The notes beneath the pieces are model-generated. The model was not told where the DNA came from, did not search any database, and saw nothing but the letters and a program-made list of their open reading frames with translations. The translations under genes and the position numbers were made by a program. From assembly GCF_026391055.1 (NCBI RefSeq), contig NZ_JAPLET010000026.1, positions 434,001 to 498,000 on the forward strand: 64,000 nucleotides of DNA, given 5' to 3'. Below are positions 1-8,397 of this stretch, in pieces. Positions within the stretch are counted from its first letter, which is position 1. The number at the start of each line of letters is the position of its first letter. Source of the stretch: Spirosoma sp. GTDB taxonomy: Bacteria > Bacteroidota > Bacteroidia > Cytophagales > Spirosomataceae.

Positions 1-474
1 ACGATTTACATCAGAGGGAGTAACAACCTTCTACGAATCGGTGCCTACTGCAAGTTTAAAGGGGGATGTGTATGGTTTGAGGACAACAACGGTCAGGTCA
101 TTATAGGCGATCATACCAGTATTGAGTCGGCGCACTTAGCCGTTACTGAACCCGGCAAACGCATCACCATCGGCGAAGATTGTATGCTTTCGGCGGGGAT
201 CGACATTCGAACCGGCGACTCCCATAGCATTTTAGATACCGCAACGGGGAAGCGAATCAACTATGCCCAGGATGTTACAATTGGTAATCATGTCTGGATT
301 GGCCTGAATGCCGTCCTTCTGAAAGGCGCTTCAATTGGCAACAACTCCATAATCAGTACCAAAGCCGTTGTTACCCAACCGATTCCCGACCATTCGATAG
401 CTGCGGGCGTACCGGCAAAAGTTATAAAAAGTAATGTAGACTGGTTGCGGGAACGGACGTATGAGACTGAGTAA
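1..474 (+). CDS. Hexapeptide-repeat acyltransferase (5' end outside window)
   Basis: The reading frame is open from base 1, so the N-terminus lies outside the window; the first in-window ATG at 184 is internal. The visible 157 residues show hexapeptide-repeat turns (IxIG, VTIGNHVWIG, ASIGNNSI) that form a left-handed beta helix, and the typical C-terminal end AAGVPAKVIK. Such enzymes of the LbH family move acetyl or other acyl groups from acyl-CoA to sugars. The WecG/TagA, GT2 and GT4 glycosyltransferases just downstream on the opposite strand suggest a surface-polysaccharide role. The acceptor cannot be read from the sequence. It ends 17 bp before the convergent GT4 gene. Confidence 0.88.
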   Translation, partial: TIYIRGSNNLLRIGAYCKFKGGCVWFEDNNGQVIIGDHTSIESAHLAVTEPGKRITIGEDCMLSAGIDIRTGDSHSILDTATGKRINYAQDVTIGNHVWIGLNAVLLKGASIGNNSIISTKAVVTQPIPDHSIAAGVPAKVIKSNVDWLRERTYETE

Positions 475-491
475 CTGCGGAGCTTACTAAA

Positions 492-1697
492 TCAAGTTGC
501 CTGCTTTACCGGACTGAGTGACTGGCGATTGGCGATTACCTCTTCATAGATGGTTAATGTTGCCCGCAGCGAACTAGTACGTGTGTAACGGGTCTGGAAC
601 TCCCGGTAAGCATTCTGCGCCAATCGCTGTTGGTCAGGCACACGCTGAGTAAAGTCTCCAATCACCCGGCAAAGATCCCGGCTGTCGCCAGTCCGGAATA
701 GAAGGCCGCTGTAGTTATCTTTTACAATTTCGTTCAGGTTCTGCTGATCCGAGCAGATAATGGGTGTACCCGTTGCAAATGCCTCAAGAATTACGGTAGG
801 TAAGCCCTCATACCAAAGAGAAGGTACAATTAGGGCACGGCAGCGTTTGAGGGTTTCCACTACAATCTGACGTGGTTGCTGCCCCCGGTAACGAATGGCA
901 GGTGTGTGCTCCGAACTTTGTATCACCTCAGCTACCAGAGGCCCATCTCCAATAATATCAATCGAAAAATCAGCCATCTGGGCCGCATCCAGCAGCACCC
1001 CGATGCCCTTCTCAAATGTCAGGCGGCCTACATATAGAAAAAAATCTTCTCTATCGATTGGCTTTACATAGCCCGCATCAGCTACAAAATTGGGCTTTAC
1101 ACTCAACTGATCCGGCCGAAGCGTTAACGAGGAGCGAAGCATTTTCTGACGGGCGAAATCAGTAACCACTAAAAACCGATCTACCCGCTGCCAGATGCCT
1201 GTCAATTTGTGCAGTAATGTAATAGCTGACAAATGAGCCGACTGCACGCTGGAACCCCGAAAGCAGGCATGCCGGACACCCGGCAAAGCAACCAACCTGG
1301 TAAGACATTGCTCGCAGGGAATCTCTTCTTCTCGCATAAGCAGCCCGTTGACGCACACCAGCCGATAGTTATGGAGCGTCATAACTACAGGGATGCCCCG
1401 TTTCTTTGCAGCCCAGATTACCGCTGCGGAAGCAGTATAAAATAAGTTATGAATGTGCACAACATCTGGCCTGAATTGCCGAATGGCCAGGTCAAGTCGT
1501 TTAGCAGACTGCCAGTTAAAAAACGATTGCATTGCTGATCGGGCGTTGCCCAGCATTGTTCCATCAAACTGCTCATTGGTAAAGATCAGGGTTTCCACAG
1601 CAATGCCGTTCTCGCGCAGTAAGTCAACCTCCTGTTCAAAAATAACATCTTCTCCTCCCCGTTGCTGATAGTAGTTGTGAATCAGTAATACGCGCAT
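492..1697 (-). CDS. Glycosyltransferase family 4
   Basis: 401 residues with the GT-B fold of family 4 retaining glycosyltransferases. The N-terminal acceptor half starts with HNYYQQRGGEDVIFEQE, a common opening in bacterial exopolysaccharide GT4 enzymes. The C-terminal donor half has YVGRLTFEKGIGVLLDA and the EX7E motif in EGLPTVILEA. The protein probably transfers a nucleotide-activated sugar onto a lipid-linked intermediate at the cytoplasmic face of the inner membrane. It is the last gene of a three-gene minus-strand run (WecG/TagA, GT2-like, GT4) with gaps of 39 and 65 bp. Donor and acceptor sugars are unknown. Confidence 0.9.
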   Translation of the reverse strand: MRVLLIHNYYQQRGGEDVIFEQEVDLLRENGIAVETLIFTNEQFDGTMLGNARSAMQSFFNWQSAKRLDLAIRQFRPDVVHIHNLFYTASAAVIWAAKKRGIPVVMTLHNYRLVCVNGLLMREEEIPCEQCLTRLVALPGVRHACFRGSSVQSAHLSAITLLHKLTGIWQRVDRFLVVTDFARQKMLRSSLTLRPDQLSVKPNFVADAGYVKPIDREDFFLYVGRLTFEKGIGVLLDAAQMADFSIDIIGDGPLVAEVIQSSEHTPAIRYRGQQPRQIVVETLKRCRALIVPSLWYEGLPTVILEAFATGTPIICSDQQNLNEIVKDNYSGLLFRTGDSRDLCRVIGDFTQRVPDQQRLAQNAYREFQTRYTRTSSLRATLTIYEEVIANRQSLSPVKQAT

Positions 1698-1762
1698 AAA
1701 TCAGGGTATACAGTGAATAAGCCAAGCCACTCAGGTAGTGAGTCGGTGAAAGGAGGCTATGA

Positions 1763-2674
1763 TTAAAAAAGTTGGCGAACTTGGGTAGTGTAGGTAAGTA
1801 GCTTATTCCATAACCGAACCGGAATGCTGAATTTCCAGCGAAACTGACGGCTATAGTCTGGATGCGCCTGTATTAATTGAGGAAGGTTGAATTGTTGCTG
1901 ATGCCCATCATCCAGAATGGGTTTATAGCGGTCATATACAATCTCCGTCGTTGAATCGGGCGAATCAACGCCGATGTTGACTGTTTTGGAAACAGTTGGA
2001 TAAATGGTGTACCCGCCAACCTTGAATTCAGCATAGCATAGCCGAATATCCCAGGCATCTATGGTCCGGTTCTTTGCCCGTCTTAACATTCGTACCCGAT
2101 CGCTCCCTCCGGCATTGAACTGTTTACGGGCAGTTGAATTACCCACGAACTCCTCAAAATCAGACAACTCCCAATCAACCTGTTGCCAGCGATCTGCCCA
2201 AATTGCCCATCCCCATGCGCAGGTCCGCTGAAAGAAGTAGCCATCTGCCGTATACTCCGCTGGACGTTTAAACGGAAACGTGTATCCACCTACGGAAAAC
2301 ACATTGGTGCTGTTAGCATATTGCGCCAGACTCTGGTTCATAAACTCCAGAAAATTAGGTGTGGTCACAATATCATCTTCAAGAACAATCACTGCTGGAT
2401 GTTGCGTCAAAACGTCCGTTACACCCGATATTATGGAGTTGGCACACCCATTATTGGTTTCGCTATAAACCCGTTGCACTGATCTGAACCCGGTAATGCT
2501 GTCAACTACCGTACGCACAGCCTTAACCTTTGCCACTTCATCGATACGCCGGGGGCCATCAACAAAAACATACAAATCTGTTTCGGAAGCGAGTCTGTTG
2601 GCACACAGAGCTGCAAGCGTTTGTTTCAGTTCGTGAGGGCGTTTGAACGCAAAAAGTACAACGGGGGCAGACAT
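1763..2674 (-). CDS. GT-A (family 2-like) glycosyltransferase
   Basis: 303 residues resembling GT-A nucleotide-sugar transferases. The N-terminus SAPVVLFAFKRPHELKQTLAAL is the first Rossmann strand and helix. IVLEDDIVTTPNFLEFM carries the acidic (EDD) metal/nucleotide-binding motif. The middle has a tryptophan-rich CAWGWAIWADRW segment, as in related proteins annotated glycosyltransferase or haemolysin-associated. No transmembrane segment is evident, so it should be a cytoplasmic or peripheral membrane enzyme. It sits between wecG-like and GT4 genes on one strand and is probably cotranscribed for polysaccharide assembly. The sugar specificity cannot be inferred. Confidence 0.82.
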   Translation of the reverse strand: MSAPVVLFAFKRPHELKQTLAALCANRLASETDLYVFVDGPRRIDEVAKVKAVRTVVDSITGFRSVQRVYSETNNGCANSIISGVTDVLTQHPAVIVLEDDIVTTPNFLEFMNQSLAQYANSTNVFSVGGYTFPFKRPAEYTADGYFFQRTCAWGWAIWADRWQQVDWELSDFEEFVGNSTARKQFNAGGSDRVRMLRRAKNRTIDAWDIRLCYAEFKVGGYTIYPTVSKTVNIGVDSPDSTTEIVYDRYKPILDDGHQQQFNLPQLIQAHPDYSRQFRWKFSIPVRLWNKLLTYTTQVRQLF

Positions 2675-2713
2675 GGAACTTCGTGAAGCCAGATAGATAA
2701 TACTGGGATGCTA

Positions 2714-3544
2714 TCAAACTTGATGCCGTATACGGTAATAGTAGAAGTCTCTTAAAAAATAGTATACAAACAAGCAATTTGTTATCACATATCGGCTAAT
2801 TAACCGACGCGGCTCTTGAACCAACCGGTAAAACCATTCCAATCCTCTGCGTTGCATCCACTTGGGGGCTCGTTTCTGGGCTCCAACTAATACGGGCAAA
2901 GCCCCGCCAATACCTAATAGTACTGCCGAAATCTGCTCGGAGACAGCCGCCATCCATTTTTCCTGTTTGGGACAGCCCAGCGAGACAAACACAATGGAAG
3001 CACCCGATGCATTTATGTTAGCTATCGCTTGTTGCTCCTCTTCGCGAGAAAGGGCTCGAAACGGAGGGGAACACATGCCAGCTATAGTCAGTGTAGGATA
3101 ACGCTCGACGCAGAAAGCACGACATTGTTCCAAAATAGGCGGAGTACACCCGTAGAAATAAACGGGGAGTTGATTGCGGGCGGCTTCCTCAAGTAAGGAG
3201 GGCAGTACATCGAGACCTGTTATACGGTCCTGCCGAAGCCGATAGAAGGCCCGAAGGGTCCAAAGCAACGGTACGCCATCTGGAGTCACCCAAGTACTAT
3301 TATTAACCGCATCAGCAAAAACGGCATCTTTAACCGCTTCCACCACCATATGGACATTAGCAAAGCAGCCATATGCAGCTTTACGCTGACGGGCCGCGCC
3401 AATTATCGTTTGAATAAAGGCGTTGTACGAGAGAATAGTTAATCCTAAGCTAATGGCAAACCTACGCTCTGGTGTTTGTTTGAGCTGATCTTGCTGGCTT
3501 GCAGCAGGTGGTGGTATCGGCACCTGATGTATTGTCTTAAACAT
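2714..3544 (-). CDS. WecG/TagA/CpsF family glycosyltransferase
   Basis: 276 residues of the GT26 family, which includes WecG (ManNAcA transferase) and TagA (ManNAc transferase onto undecaprenyl-PP-GlcNAc). Family hallmarks are STWVTPDGVPLLW, containing the conserved Thr and Asp of the active site; the GLDVLPSLL helix; FVSLGCPKQEKWM; and the C-terminal RAPKWMQRRGLEWFYRL stretch. The C-terminal tail YVITNCLFVYYFLRDFYYY is aromatic and may touch the membrane. It is the first gene of the minus-strand glycosyltransferase run, so the promoter should lie in the 3545-3796 interval. The exact sugar is unknown. Confidence 0.9.
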   Translation of the reverse strand: MFKTIHQVPIPPPAASQQDQLKQTPERRFAISLGLTILSYNAFIQTIIGAARQRKAAYGCFANVHMVVEAVKDAVFADAVNNSTWVTPDGVPLLWTLRAFYRLRQDRITGLDVLPSLLEEAARNQLPVYFYGCTPPILEQCRAFCVERYPTLTIAGMCSPPFRALSREEEQQAIANINASGASIVFVSLGCPKQEKWMAAVSEQISAVLLGIGGALPVLVGAQKRAPKWMQRRGLEWFYRLVQEPRRLISRYVITNCLFVYYFLRDFYYYRIRHQV

Positions 3545-3796
3545 AACTGCATCAGGAAGTCGGTTAGGTAGATGTAGCGGGCGATGCGCTTGATCTAAGG
3601 TTATATATCGTCGTCTTCCTTACCACTGAGACGGCTTAACGTGAGCTAAGTAACTATATGAACTAATTAGATCGTCCTTATAGGCTATACTTTACGCCTT
3701 CTGGTTTACAAAAGCGTTTACATTAGTATTGGTTGTTGCTTATCGTTTTAAATTTATACCCGTTGAGGTAATTTCTTTGAAACTGCCTAAGTCTGT
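3545..3796. other. Intergenic region upstream of the glycosyltransferase run
   Basis: AT-rich non-coding stretch between the divergence-free minus-strand genes at 3544 and 3852. It should hold the promoter for the wecG-like gene, but no exact TAnnTTTG box was found on the minus strand. The only clear structure is the hairpin listed separately at its right edge. Confidence 0.5.
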
Positions 3797-3847
3797 ACCA
3801 ATGAGAAGCGGCATTAGATAGTTAATCTAATGCCGCTTCTCATTGGT
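3797..3847 (-). terminator. Perfect 23-bp inverted repeat after the YadA-head-like gene
   Basis: Arms 3797-3819 and 3825-3847 are exact reverse complements of 23 bp around a 5-nt loop (AGTTA). On the minus strand the hairpin begins five bases after the stop codon of the gene at 3852-4868. There is no T-run after it, so it is a terminator or 3'-end stabiliser rather than a textbook intrinsic terminator. Confidence 0.7.
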
Positions 3848-3851
3848 TGAA

Positions 3852-4868
3852 TTACCTAGTTTTTACCCTCTTTCGCTGTTGGGCCTCCAGACGCTCTATT
3901 CTCTTTTGCTGTTCAATGACATGGAGTGTAAGCTCCTCATTCTTTTTCACCAGAATAGCCAGGAGGGTTGTCAAGTCGATTCCGTCTTTTACCAACTCAC
4001 CAGCGCTCGGCACGTCTGGTAAATGGTTATACTGCTGAATGTATTTTTCCGTCTCAGGTAATGACCGAAGCCGGTAACCTGGTGCAAACACATAATCTGC
4101 CCACTGACGCTCTGATACCGGCTTGACTTGCATAGCCAGCGCCGACAGATGGCCTGATAAGGTCACATCACCCTGGCTACTTACTGTCAGAAACTTAGTG
4201 GTTGCGCCACCTGAGGTGGGCGAGTCGGCCGTAAGGTTGGTTAAGCGTAAACCGCTTCGTCCATCTACACCCGCTGTCAACTCAAGCCGATTTTGAGGAG
4301 TCGATGTCCCAATACCAACATTTACGTTATTTCCGAGTACCATGGCATTGCTACTCAACACACGAGCATTGGCACCAATGGCTGTTGCATTGGATAAGCT
4401 GCCCCCCGCTCCCATGGCATTGGCTCCTAAAAAGGTATTGTCTTCACCATCGGTAAAATCAAAGCCCGCGTTAGGCCCGATAATTAAATTACGACGCCCA
4501 CGCTGATTATGATGCCCGGCATTATACCCGATAAAAACATTATCGTCCCCATCAATATTCAGCTTCCCGGCTTCATAACCAACAAATGTATTATGACTAC
4601 CTGAGGTGTTAGGAAAGCCTGCTTTATAACCGAAGTATGTATTATAAGAACCCGTTGTATTACCCTGCCCAGCCTGGCTCCCCATAAAGGTATTGAACGT
4701 CCCACCTATTACAGCACTGGTACTCTGACCAATAAACAGATTAGTCGTACCATTAGCCGACTGAAAACTAACGACTTGGTTGTCAGGCGTTATAATCTGA
4801 CTTTGTGCAATGCCCTGTCCGATAGAGCAGCTCAGGAGGATTAATACATGTTTTAGAGATGGTTTCAT
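3852..4868 (-). CDS. Secreted YadA-head-like repeat protein
   Basis: 338 residues. A signal peptide of about 22 residues ends near GQGIAQSQ. Residues about 40-190 are repeats of the form N-T-(F/Y)-(V/M/F)-G-x-x-A-G (for example SYNTYFGYKAG and SHNTFVGYEAG), as in the beta-roll heads of trimeric autotransporter adhesins. A VGIGTSTPQNRLEL segment follows, then a C-terminal region (YVFAPGYRLRSLPETEKYI, HLPDVPSAGEL) and a coiled coil ending in KKR-rich residues. This C-terminal module is common in Bacteroidota tail-fibre-like or surface proteins. No outer-membrane anchor of the YadA type is present. A surface or extracellular structural protein is inferred; the ligand is unknown. Confidence 0.8.
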   Translation of the reverse strand: MKPSLKHVLILLSCSIGQGIAQSQIITPDNQVVSFQSANGTTNLFIGQSTSAVIGGTFNTFMGSQAGQGNTTGSYNTYFGYKAGFPNTSGSHNTFVGYEAGKLNIDGDDNVFIGYNAGHHNQRGRRNLIIGPNAGFDFTDGEDNTFLGANAMGAGGSLSNATAIGANARVLSSNAMVLGNNVNVGIGTSTPQNRLELTAGVDGRSGLRLTNLTADSPTSGGATTKFLTVSSQGDVTLSGHLSALAMQVKPVSERQWADYVFAPGYRLRSLPETEKYIQQYNHLPDVPSAGELVKDGIDLTTLLAILVKKNEELTLHVIEQQKRIERLEAQQRKRVKTR

Positions 4869-5248
4869 ACCAAAGAAGGTTATGGAGTGATATTTAGAGC
4901 AATATTCGTTCCCAACTCAATATACCACCTAATTTTTGTTGTTTTTTTTCAATTCTGTATTCCCTTACAGCTTCCCTGAAGGTTGTCTGCTCATGGAATG
5001 AACATGAGTCTTTTACTTGAAAGTACCCTATGCATACGCAAAGGCTGTCAGGGCTTTACTTATACCCAATGTTATTGAGCCTGTTTGGTCTTGAACGGCT
5101 GGTTAACAAACCTTTACCTAACTTCATTGTCCCATTGGCCAAGCTAATTTTCCGTTTAACAAACAATTGATTTTTTAACAAAAATAAACCCGGCAGGTAT
5201 GTAACTTTACGTACCTAAAGCGCAAAGCCGCTTCTAAACTTTTTGTAT
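4869..5248. other. Divergent intergenic region
   Basis: 380 bp between the divergent genes at 4868 and 5249, AT-rich with poly-T runs. It must contain promoters in both directions. The only clear structure is a near-palindrome at 5195-5216. No small ORF or RNA gene is supported. Confidence 0.5.
5195..5216. promoter_or_regulatory. Near-palindrome upstream of lipoprotein gene
   Basis: Arms AGGTATGTAA (5195-5204) and TTACGTACCT (5207-5216) are reverse complements with one mismatch and a 2-nt centre. The site overlaps TAACTTTA, a one-mismatch match to the Bacteroidota -7 box TAnnTTTG, 33 bp before the ATG. It could be an operator, but no regulator is known. Confidence 0.35.
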
Positions 5249-6058
5249 ATGAAGCTCCACATTACCCTATCCACCTTGTTTACCGCTGGTCTGTTAGCTG
5301 GTACCTTAAGTAGCTGCGCCCCGACGTTTACTGCTGCCTACCGGCTTGAACCGGTTTCTGGCGATGTGGCTATGATTGATGGACGACCAGTTACCAAAGC
5401 TGAACAGAATGGCGTAGGCGTAGTTGCCTCGTTCGAGCGAGAAGATTTGGAGTTTGTTACCTTGGATATTGAGGTAAAAAATCGTACAGATCACCCCATT
5501 GAGGTTAACCCGGCAGATTTTCGTCTTACAGCCCTTGGTGCGACTCAAGACACGCTGACTGATCCCAGTAACCCAGGCATCGTCCTTTCGCGCGCAGCGG
5601 CAGATCCTACATACGAAGCAGGACGTATAGGTTTGAAGCGCAAGCTGGAAGAAAAGCGGCTCAAAAAAGCGAAAGTGTTAAATACAATTCTGATGGTAGC
5701 ACTCGTTGCCAGCGATGTTTCCTCGTCATCAAAAAGCCGAACGTATCGCGAATACATAGGCAACCGAACGGCTCATGGACTTGGCTACCAGGGCCTAGCC
5801 GTTAAACGAGCCGTTGATTATAGCACCTTCGCTGACCGGATGCAACGATACGACTATGAAGAATACCGCTGGCGTGAGCTGGCCCTAAAAACCAATACAG
5901 TTGCCCCCGGCGAATCGGTACGCGGATTTGTCTATTTACCTAAAGTAGCAGGAGCCCGCTATCTGGCGGTCAACTACACCATTCCGGAGCAGGCCAGTAT
6001 TCCACTTCTGTTCAAACAAGAGTTGATTCGAGAGAAAAAGGGACGTCAGCGTCGATAA
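5249..6058 (+). CDS. Lipoprotein of unknown function
   Basis: 269 residues from the ATG at 5249; an upstream in-frame TTG at 5243 is less likely. The N-terminus MKLHITLSTLFTAGLLAGTL runs into the lipobox LSSC, so the mature protein should be lipidated. A beta-rich domain follows with DLEFVTLDIEVKNRTDHPIEVNPADFRL, a phrase resembling conserved domains that describe interactions on bound neighbours. A lysine-rich helix (EEKRLKKAKVLN) and a short hydrophobic stretch (TILMVALVASDVSSSS) come next, then VAPGESVRGFVYLPK. I do not recognise a named family. A periplasmic or outer-membrane lipoprotein is inferred from the lipobox only. Confidence 0.78.
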   Translation: MKLHITLSTLFTAGLLAGTLSSCAPTFTAAYRLEPVSGDVAMIDGRPVTKAEQNGVGVVASFEREDLEFVTLDIEVKNRTDHPIEVNPADFRLTALGATQDTLTDPSNPGIVLSRAAADPTYEAGRIGLKRKLEEKRLKKAKVLNTILMVALVASDVSSSSKSRTYREYIGNRTAHGLGYQGLAVKRAVDYSTFADRMQRYDYEEYRWRELALKTNTVAPGESVRGFVYLPKVAGARYLAVNYTIPEQASIPLLFKQELIREKKGRQRR

Positions 6059-6120
6059 AGTAACCTTTTAGGCATCTTGTTCGAAGATTGATTCGTACAA
6101 ATCGTCTAACTGAAAAACAG

Positions 6121-6450
6121 CTACCACTCGTCGGCATCCTCCTCAAACGCCTGTTGAGCCCGTTGTAATTCTAGTAATGTCTTTTGCTTGTTTTGGACTT
6201 TAGCCAACGCAATTCCTTTTTCGTACAGTTCGGCCGCCCTCTCCCGCTCTCCCAGTTCGGCATACAATGCGGCTGCATGATAATACGTTGGCAAATAATC
6301 CGGATGTTGGGTCAATAACTGATCAAAATATAGCCTTGCCTCTATAGGCTGATCCCCTATATATTCTATAGCCAGCGCATAAATGTTAAATGGCTCATTA
6401 GGTTCCTCCTGTACAAATCGAATTAATTGTTGGATACGTTCGTTATTCAT
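6121..6450 (-). CDS. Small tetratricopeptide-repeat protein
   Basis: 109 residues from the ATG at 6450 (MNNERIQQLIRFVQEEPNEPFN); an in-frame ATG at 6474 would add eight residues that look unconserved. Residues about 18-95 form two to three TPR-like helical hairpins (YALAIEYIGDQPIEARLYFDQLL, LPTYYHAAALYAELGERERAAELYEKGIALA). There is no signal peptide, so it is probably a cytoplasmic protein-interaction scaffold. It is divergent from etfB. Small TPR proteins like this are common in Bacteroidota and have no assigned function. Confidence 0.8.
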   Translation of the reverse strand: MNNERIQQLIRFVQEEPNEPFNIYALAIEYIGDQPIEARLYFDQLLTQHPDYLPTYYHAAALYAELGERERAAELYEKGIALAKVQNKQKTLLELQRAQQAFEEDADEW

Positions 6451-6479
6451 GCGTGCGAGAAAATTAGTATGCATGCATA

Positions 6480-6508
6480 CTTTTATTTTAAGACTATTTG
6501 TACTTTTG
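6480..6508 (+). promoter_or_regulatory. Putative promoter of etfB
   Basis: TACTTTTG at 6501-6508 matches the Bacteroidota -7 consensus TAnnTTTG exactly. A T-rich but imperfect -33 region (CTTTTATTTT) lies about 20 bp upstream. Transcription would start near 6515, placing the inverted repeat at 6531-6586 in the etfB leader. Confidence 0.45.
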
Positions 6509-6530
6509 AGTCATAAAAGTAATGAATAAT

Positions 6531-6586
6531 GGGTAGTAGCTAGTAGATGGTTTCTATATGGAGCAACCGGCTACTAGACACTAGCC
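6531..6586 (+). repeat. Imperfect inverted repeat in the etfB leader
   Basis: GGGTAGTAGCTAGTAG (6531-6546) pairs with CTACTAGACACTAGCC (6571-6586) at 13 of 16 positions, and the stem continues with TGGTT opposite AACCG. The arms are made of short units containing TAGT, as in the other AGT-phased palindromes of this window (8398, 34694, 38479, 46255). It lies about 30 bp before the etfB start. Confidence 0.55.
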
Positions 6587-6616
6587 TTTAACAGCAACCA
6601 CAAAACCCCAACACGT

Positions 6617-7354
6617 ATGAAAATATTAGTGTGTGTGACGAGTGTGCCCGACACCACCACCAAAATTACCTTCACGGATAACAACACCAAACTGAATAAA
6701 GCCGGTGTCACGTTCATTACCGGACCTTACGACGACTACGCGTTGGCGCGGGCGGTTGAGCTGAAGGAAAAGACAGGTGCGACCATCACAGTCCTAAACG
6801 TGGGCGAAGCAGATTCGGAACCTGTTATCCGTAAATGCCTGGCCATTGGCGCCGATGATGCCATTCGCGTGAATGCGGAGCCCACTGATGCTTACTTTGT
6901 TGCTGAGCAAATTGCCGCCATCGCTAAAGAAAATAATTATGATCTGATTCTGATGGGTCGCGAATCTATCGACTATAATGGCGGACAGGTACATGGGATC
7001 GTGGGTGAAATGCTGGGTATTCCATCCATCTCCCCCGTTATGCTGTTAGACTTGGATGGCGACACCGCTAAAATCACCCGTGAAATTGAAGGGGGTAAAG
7101 AGAGCCTGGAGGCAAAATTACCATTGGTACTTGGTTGTCAGGAACCCATTGCCGAATGGAAAATTCCGAACATGCGCGGCATTATGACCGCCCGGACCAA
7201 GCCTCTCAAGGTTGTGGAGCCTACCGCAACGGATAAACTAAGTGCGGTGGCCAGTTATGAGCTACCGGCACCGCGTGGTGCCGTCAAGATGATTCCAGCC
7301 GACGCAGCTGAAACGCTCATCCAACTCCTGCACACCGAAGCAAAAGTCATTTAA
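6617..7354 (+). CDS. etfB: Electron transfer flavoprotein subunit beta
   Basis: 245 residues, the usual EtfB length. It begins MKILVCVTSVPDTTTKI, the conserved N-terminal strand. It contains DLILMGRESIDYNGGQVHGIVGEMLGIP, the family segment around the AMP-binding site, and REIEGGKESLEAKLPLVLGCQEPI, the recognition loop where partner dehydrogenases dock. EtfA and EtfB form a cytoplasmic heterodimer that carries electrons from acyl-CoA and other flavin dehydrogenases to the quinone pool through ETF-QO. etfA follows after 77 bp on the same strand. No dehydrogenase or ETF-QO gene is visible in the window. Confidence 0.96.
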   Translation: MKILVCVTSVPDTTTKITFTDNNTKLNKAGVTFITGPYDDYALARAVELKEKTGATITVLNVGEADSEPVIRKCLAIGADDAIRVNAEPTDAYFVAEQIAAIAKENNYDLILMGRESIDYNGGQVHGIVGEMLGIPSISPVMLLDLDGDTAKITREIEGGKESLEAKLPLVLGCQEPIAEWKIPNMRGIMTARTKPLKVVEPTATDKLSAVASYELPAPRGAVKMIPADAAETLIQLLHTEAKVI

Positions 7355-7431
7355 TAACTGCCGGTTTTCAGCATATAGTTTCGGTTCAACCTAAGAACCA
7401 TACGCTGAACACCCAAAACCGAACCCATATT

Positions 7432-8394
7432 ATGTCAGTCCTCATATTTGCCGAATTAGACGAAGGTAAACTAAAGAAATCCTCCCAGGAGGCTATTTTC
7501 TACGGCGCTAAAGTTGCCGAGATGCTGGGTACTTCAGCAACCGCTCTCATTGCGGGTGCAGCCAATGATACTGAATTAGCCTCTGCGGGCAGGTTTGGTG
7601 CCACCAAAGTGCTTCATGCTACCGATGCCAGACTGAATGAGCCCAATGGTATGGCTTACGCCACCGTTGTAGCGGCTGCCGCTCAGCAGGAAGGGAGTAA
7701 GGTTATCGTGTTGGCCAAATCATCATTGGCCGATGCCATGACAGCCCGTTTGGCGGGTAAACTGAAAGCTGGCCTGGCGGCCAACGTGGTCGAACTACCC
7801 GATATATCGAATGGGTTTGTGGTTAAAAGCAGCATATACACAGGCAAAGCGTTTGCCTTCAACTCATTGAAGGCGGATGTGAAAATTCTGGCTATCAAAA
7901 AAAACACCATTACGCCGGAAGAGAGCGATGCATCAGCTTCTGTTGAAGCCTTTACTCCTTTACTCAACGAGGCCGATTTTGCTGTTTTAGTAAAAAACAC
8001 TGAAAAATCGTCTGGCGATATTCTGCTACCGGAAGCTGATTTTGTTGTGTCAGCAGGGCGCGGCCTCAAGGGTCCTGAAAACTGGAGTATTGTTGAAGAT
8101 TTAGCCAAAGCACTGCACGCGGCAACTGCCTGTTCCAAACCTGTGTCGGACCTCGACTGGCGCCCCCACTCTGAGCACGTAGGGCAGACAGGGCTTAAAA
8201 TTAGCCCTAATCTGTACATTGCCTGCGGTATTTCGGGAGCCATTCAACACTTAGCGGGAGTAAACTCATCGAAGGTGATTGTTGTTATTAATAAAGACGC
8301 TGATGCACCGTTTTTTAAGTCGGCAGATTACGGCATTGTCGGTGATGTTTTCGACGTGCTGCCCCGCCTGACAAAGGCAGTGCAGGCCCTATAG
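7432..8394 (+). CDS. etfA: Electron transfer flavoprotein subunit alpha
   Basis: 320 residues. The N-terminal half (SVLIFAELDEGKLKKSSQEAIFYGAKVAEMLG) is the ETF fold shared with EtfB. The C-terminal half carries the FAD-binding signature, with VVSAGRGLKGPENW, the QTGLKISPNLYIACGISGAIQH stretch and NSSKVIVVINKDADAPFF. It binds the FAD of the heterodimer and sits in an operon with etfB. It is full length, and the C-terminal SADYGIVGDVFDVLP is conserved in the family. It probably serves beta-oxidation or amino-acid oxidation. Confidence 0.96.
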   Translation: MSVLIFAELDEGKLKKSSQEAIFYGAKVAEMLGTSATALIAGAANDTELASAGRFGATKVLHATDARLNEPNGMAYATVVAAAAQQEGSKVIVLAKSSLADAMTARLAGKLKAGLAANVVELPDISNGFVVKSSIYTGKAFAFNSLKADVKILAIKKNTITPEESDASASVEAFTPLLNEADFAVLVKNTEKSSGDILLPEADFVVSAGRGLKGPENWSIVEDLAKALHAATACSKPVSDLDWRPHSEHVGQTGLKISPNLYIACGISGAIQHLAGVNSSKVIVVINKDADAPFFKSADYGIVGDVFDVLPRLTKAVQAL

Positions 8395-8397
8395 TTG

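Noticed and set aside
7683..8243. 186-codon frame antisense to etfA
   Set aside because: The etfA protein is clearly conserved in the other frame, so this is a shadow.
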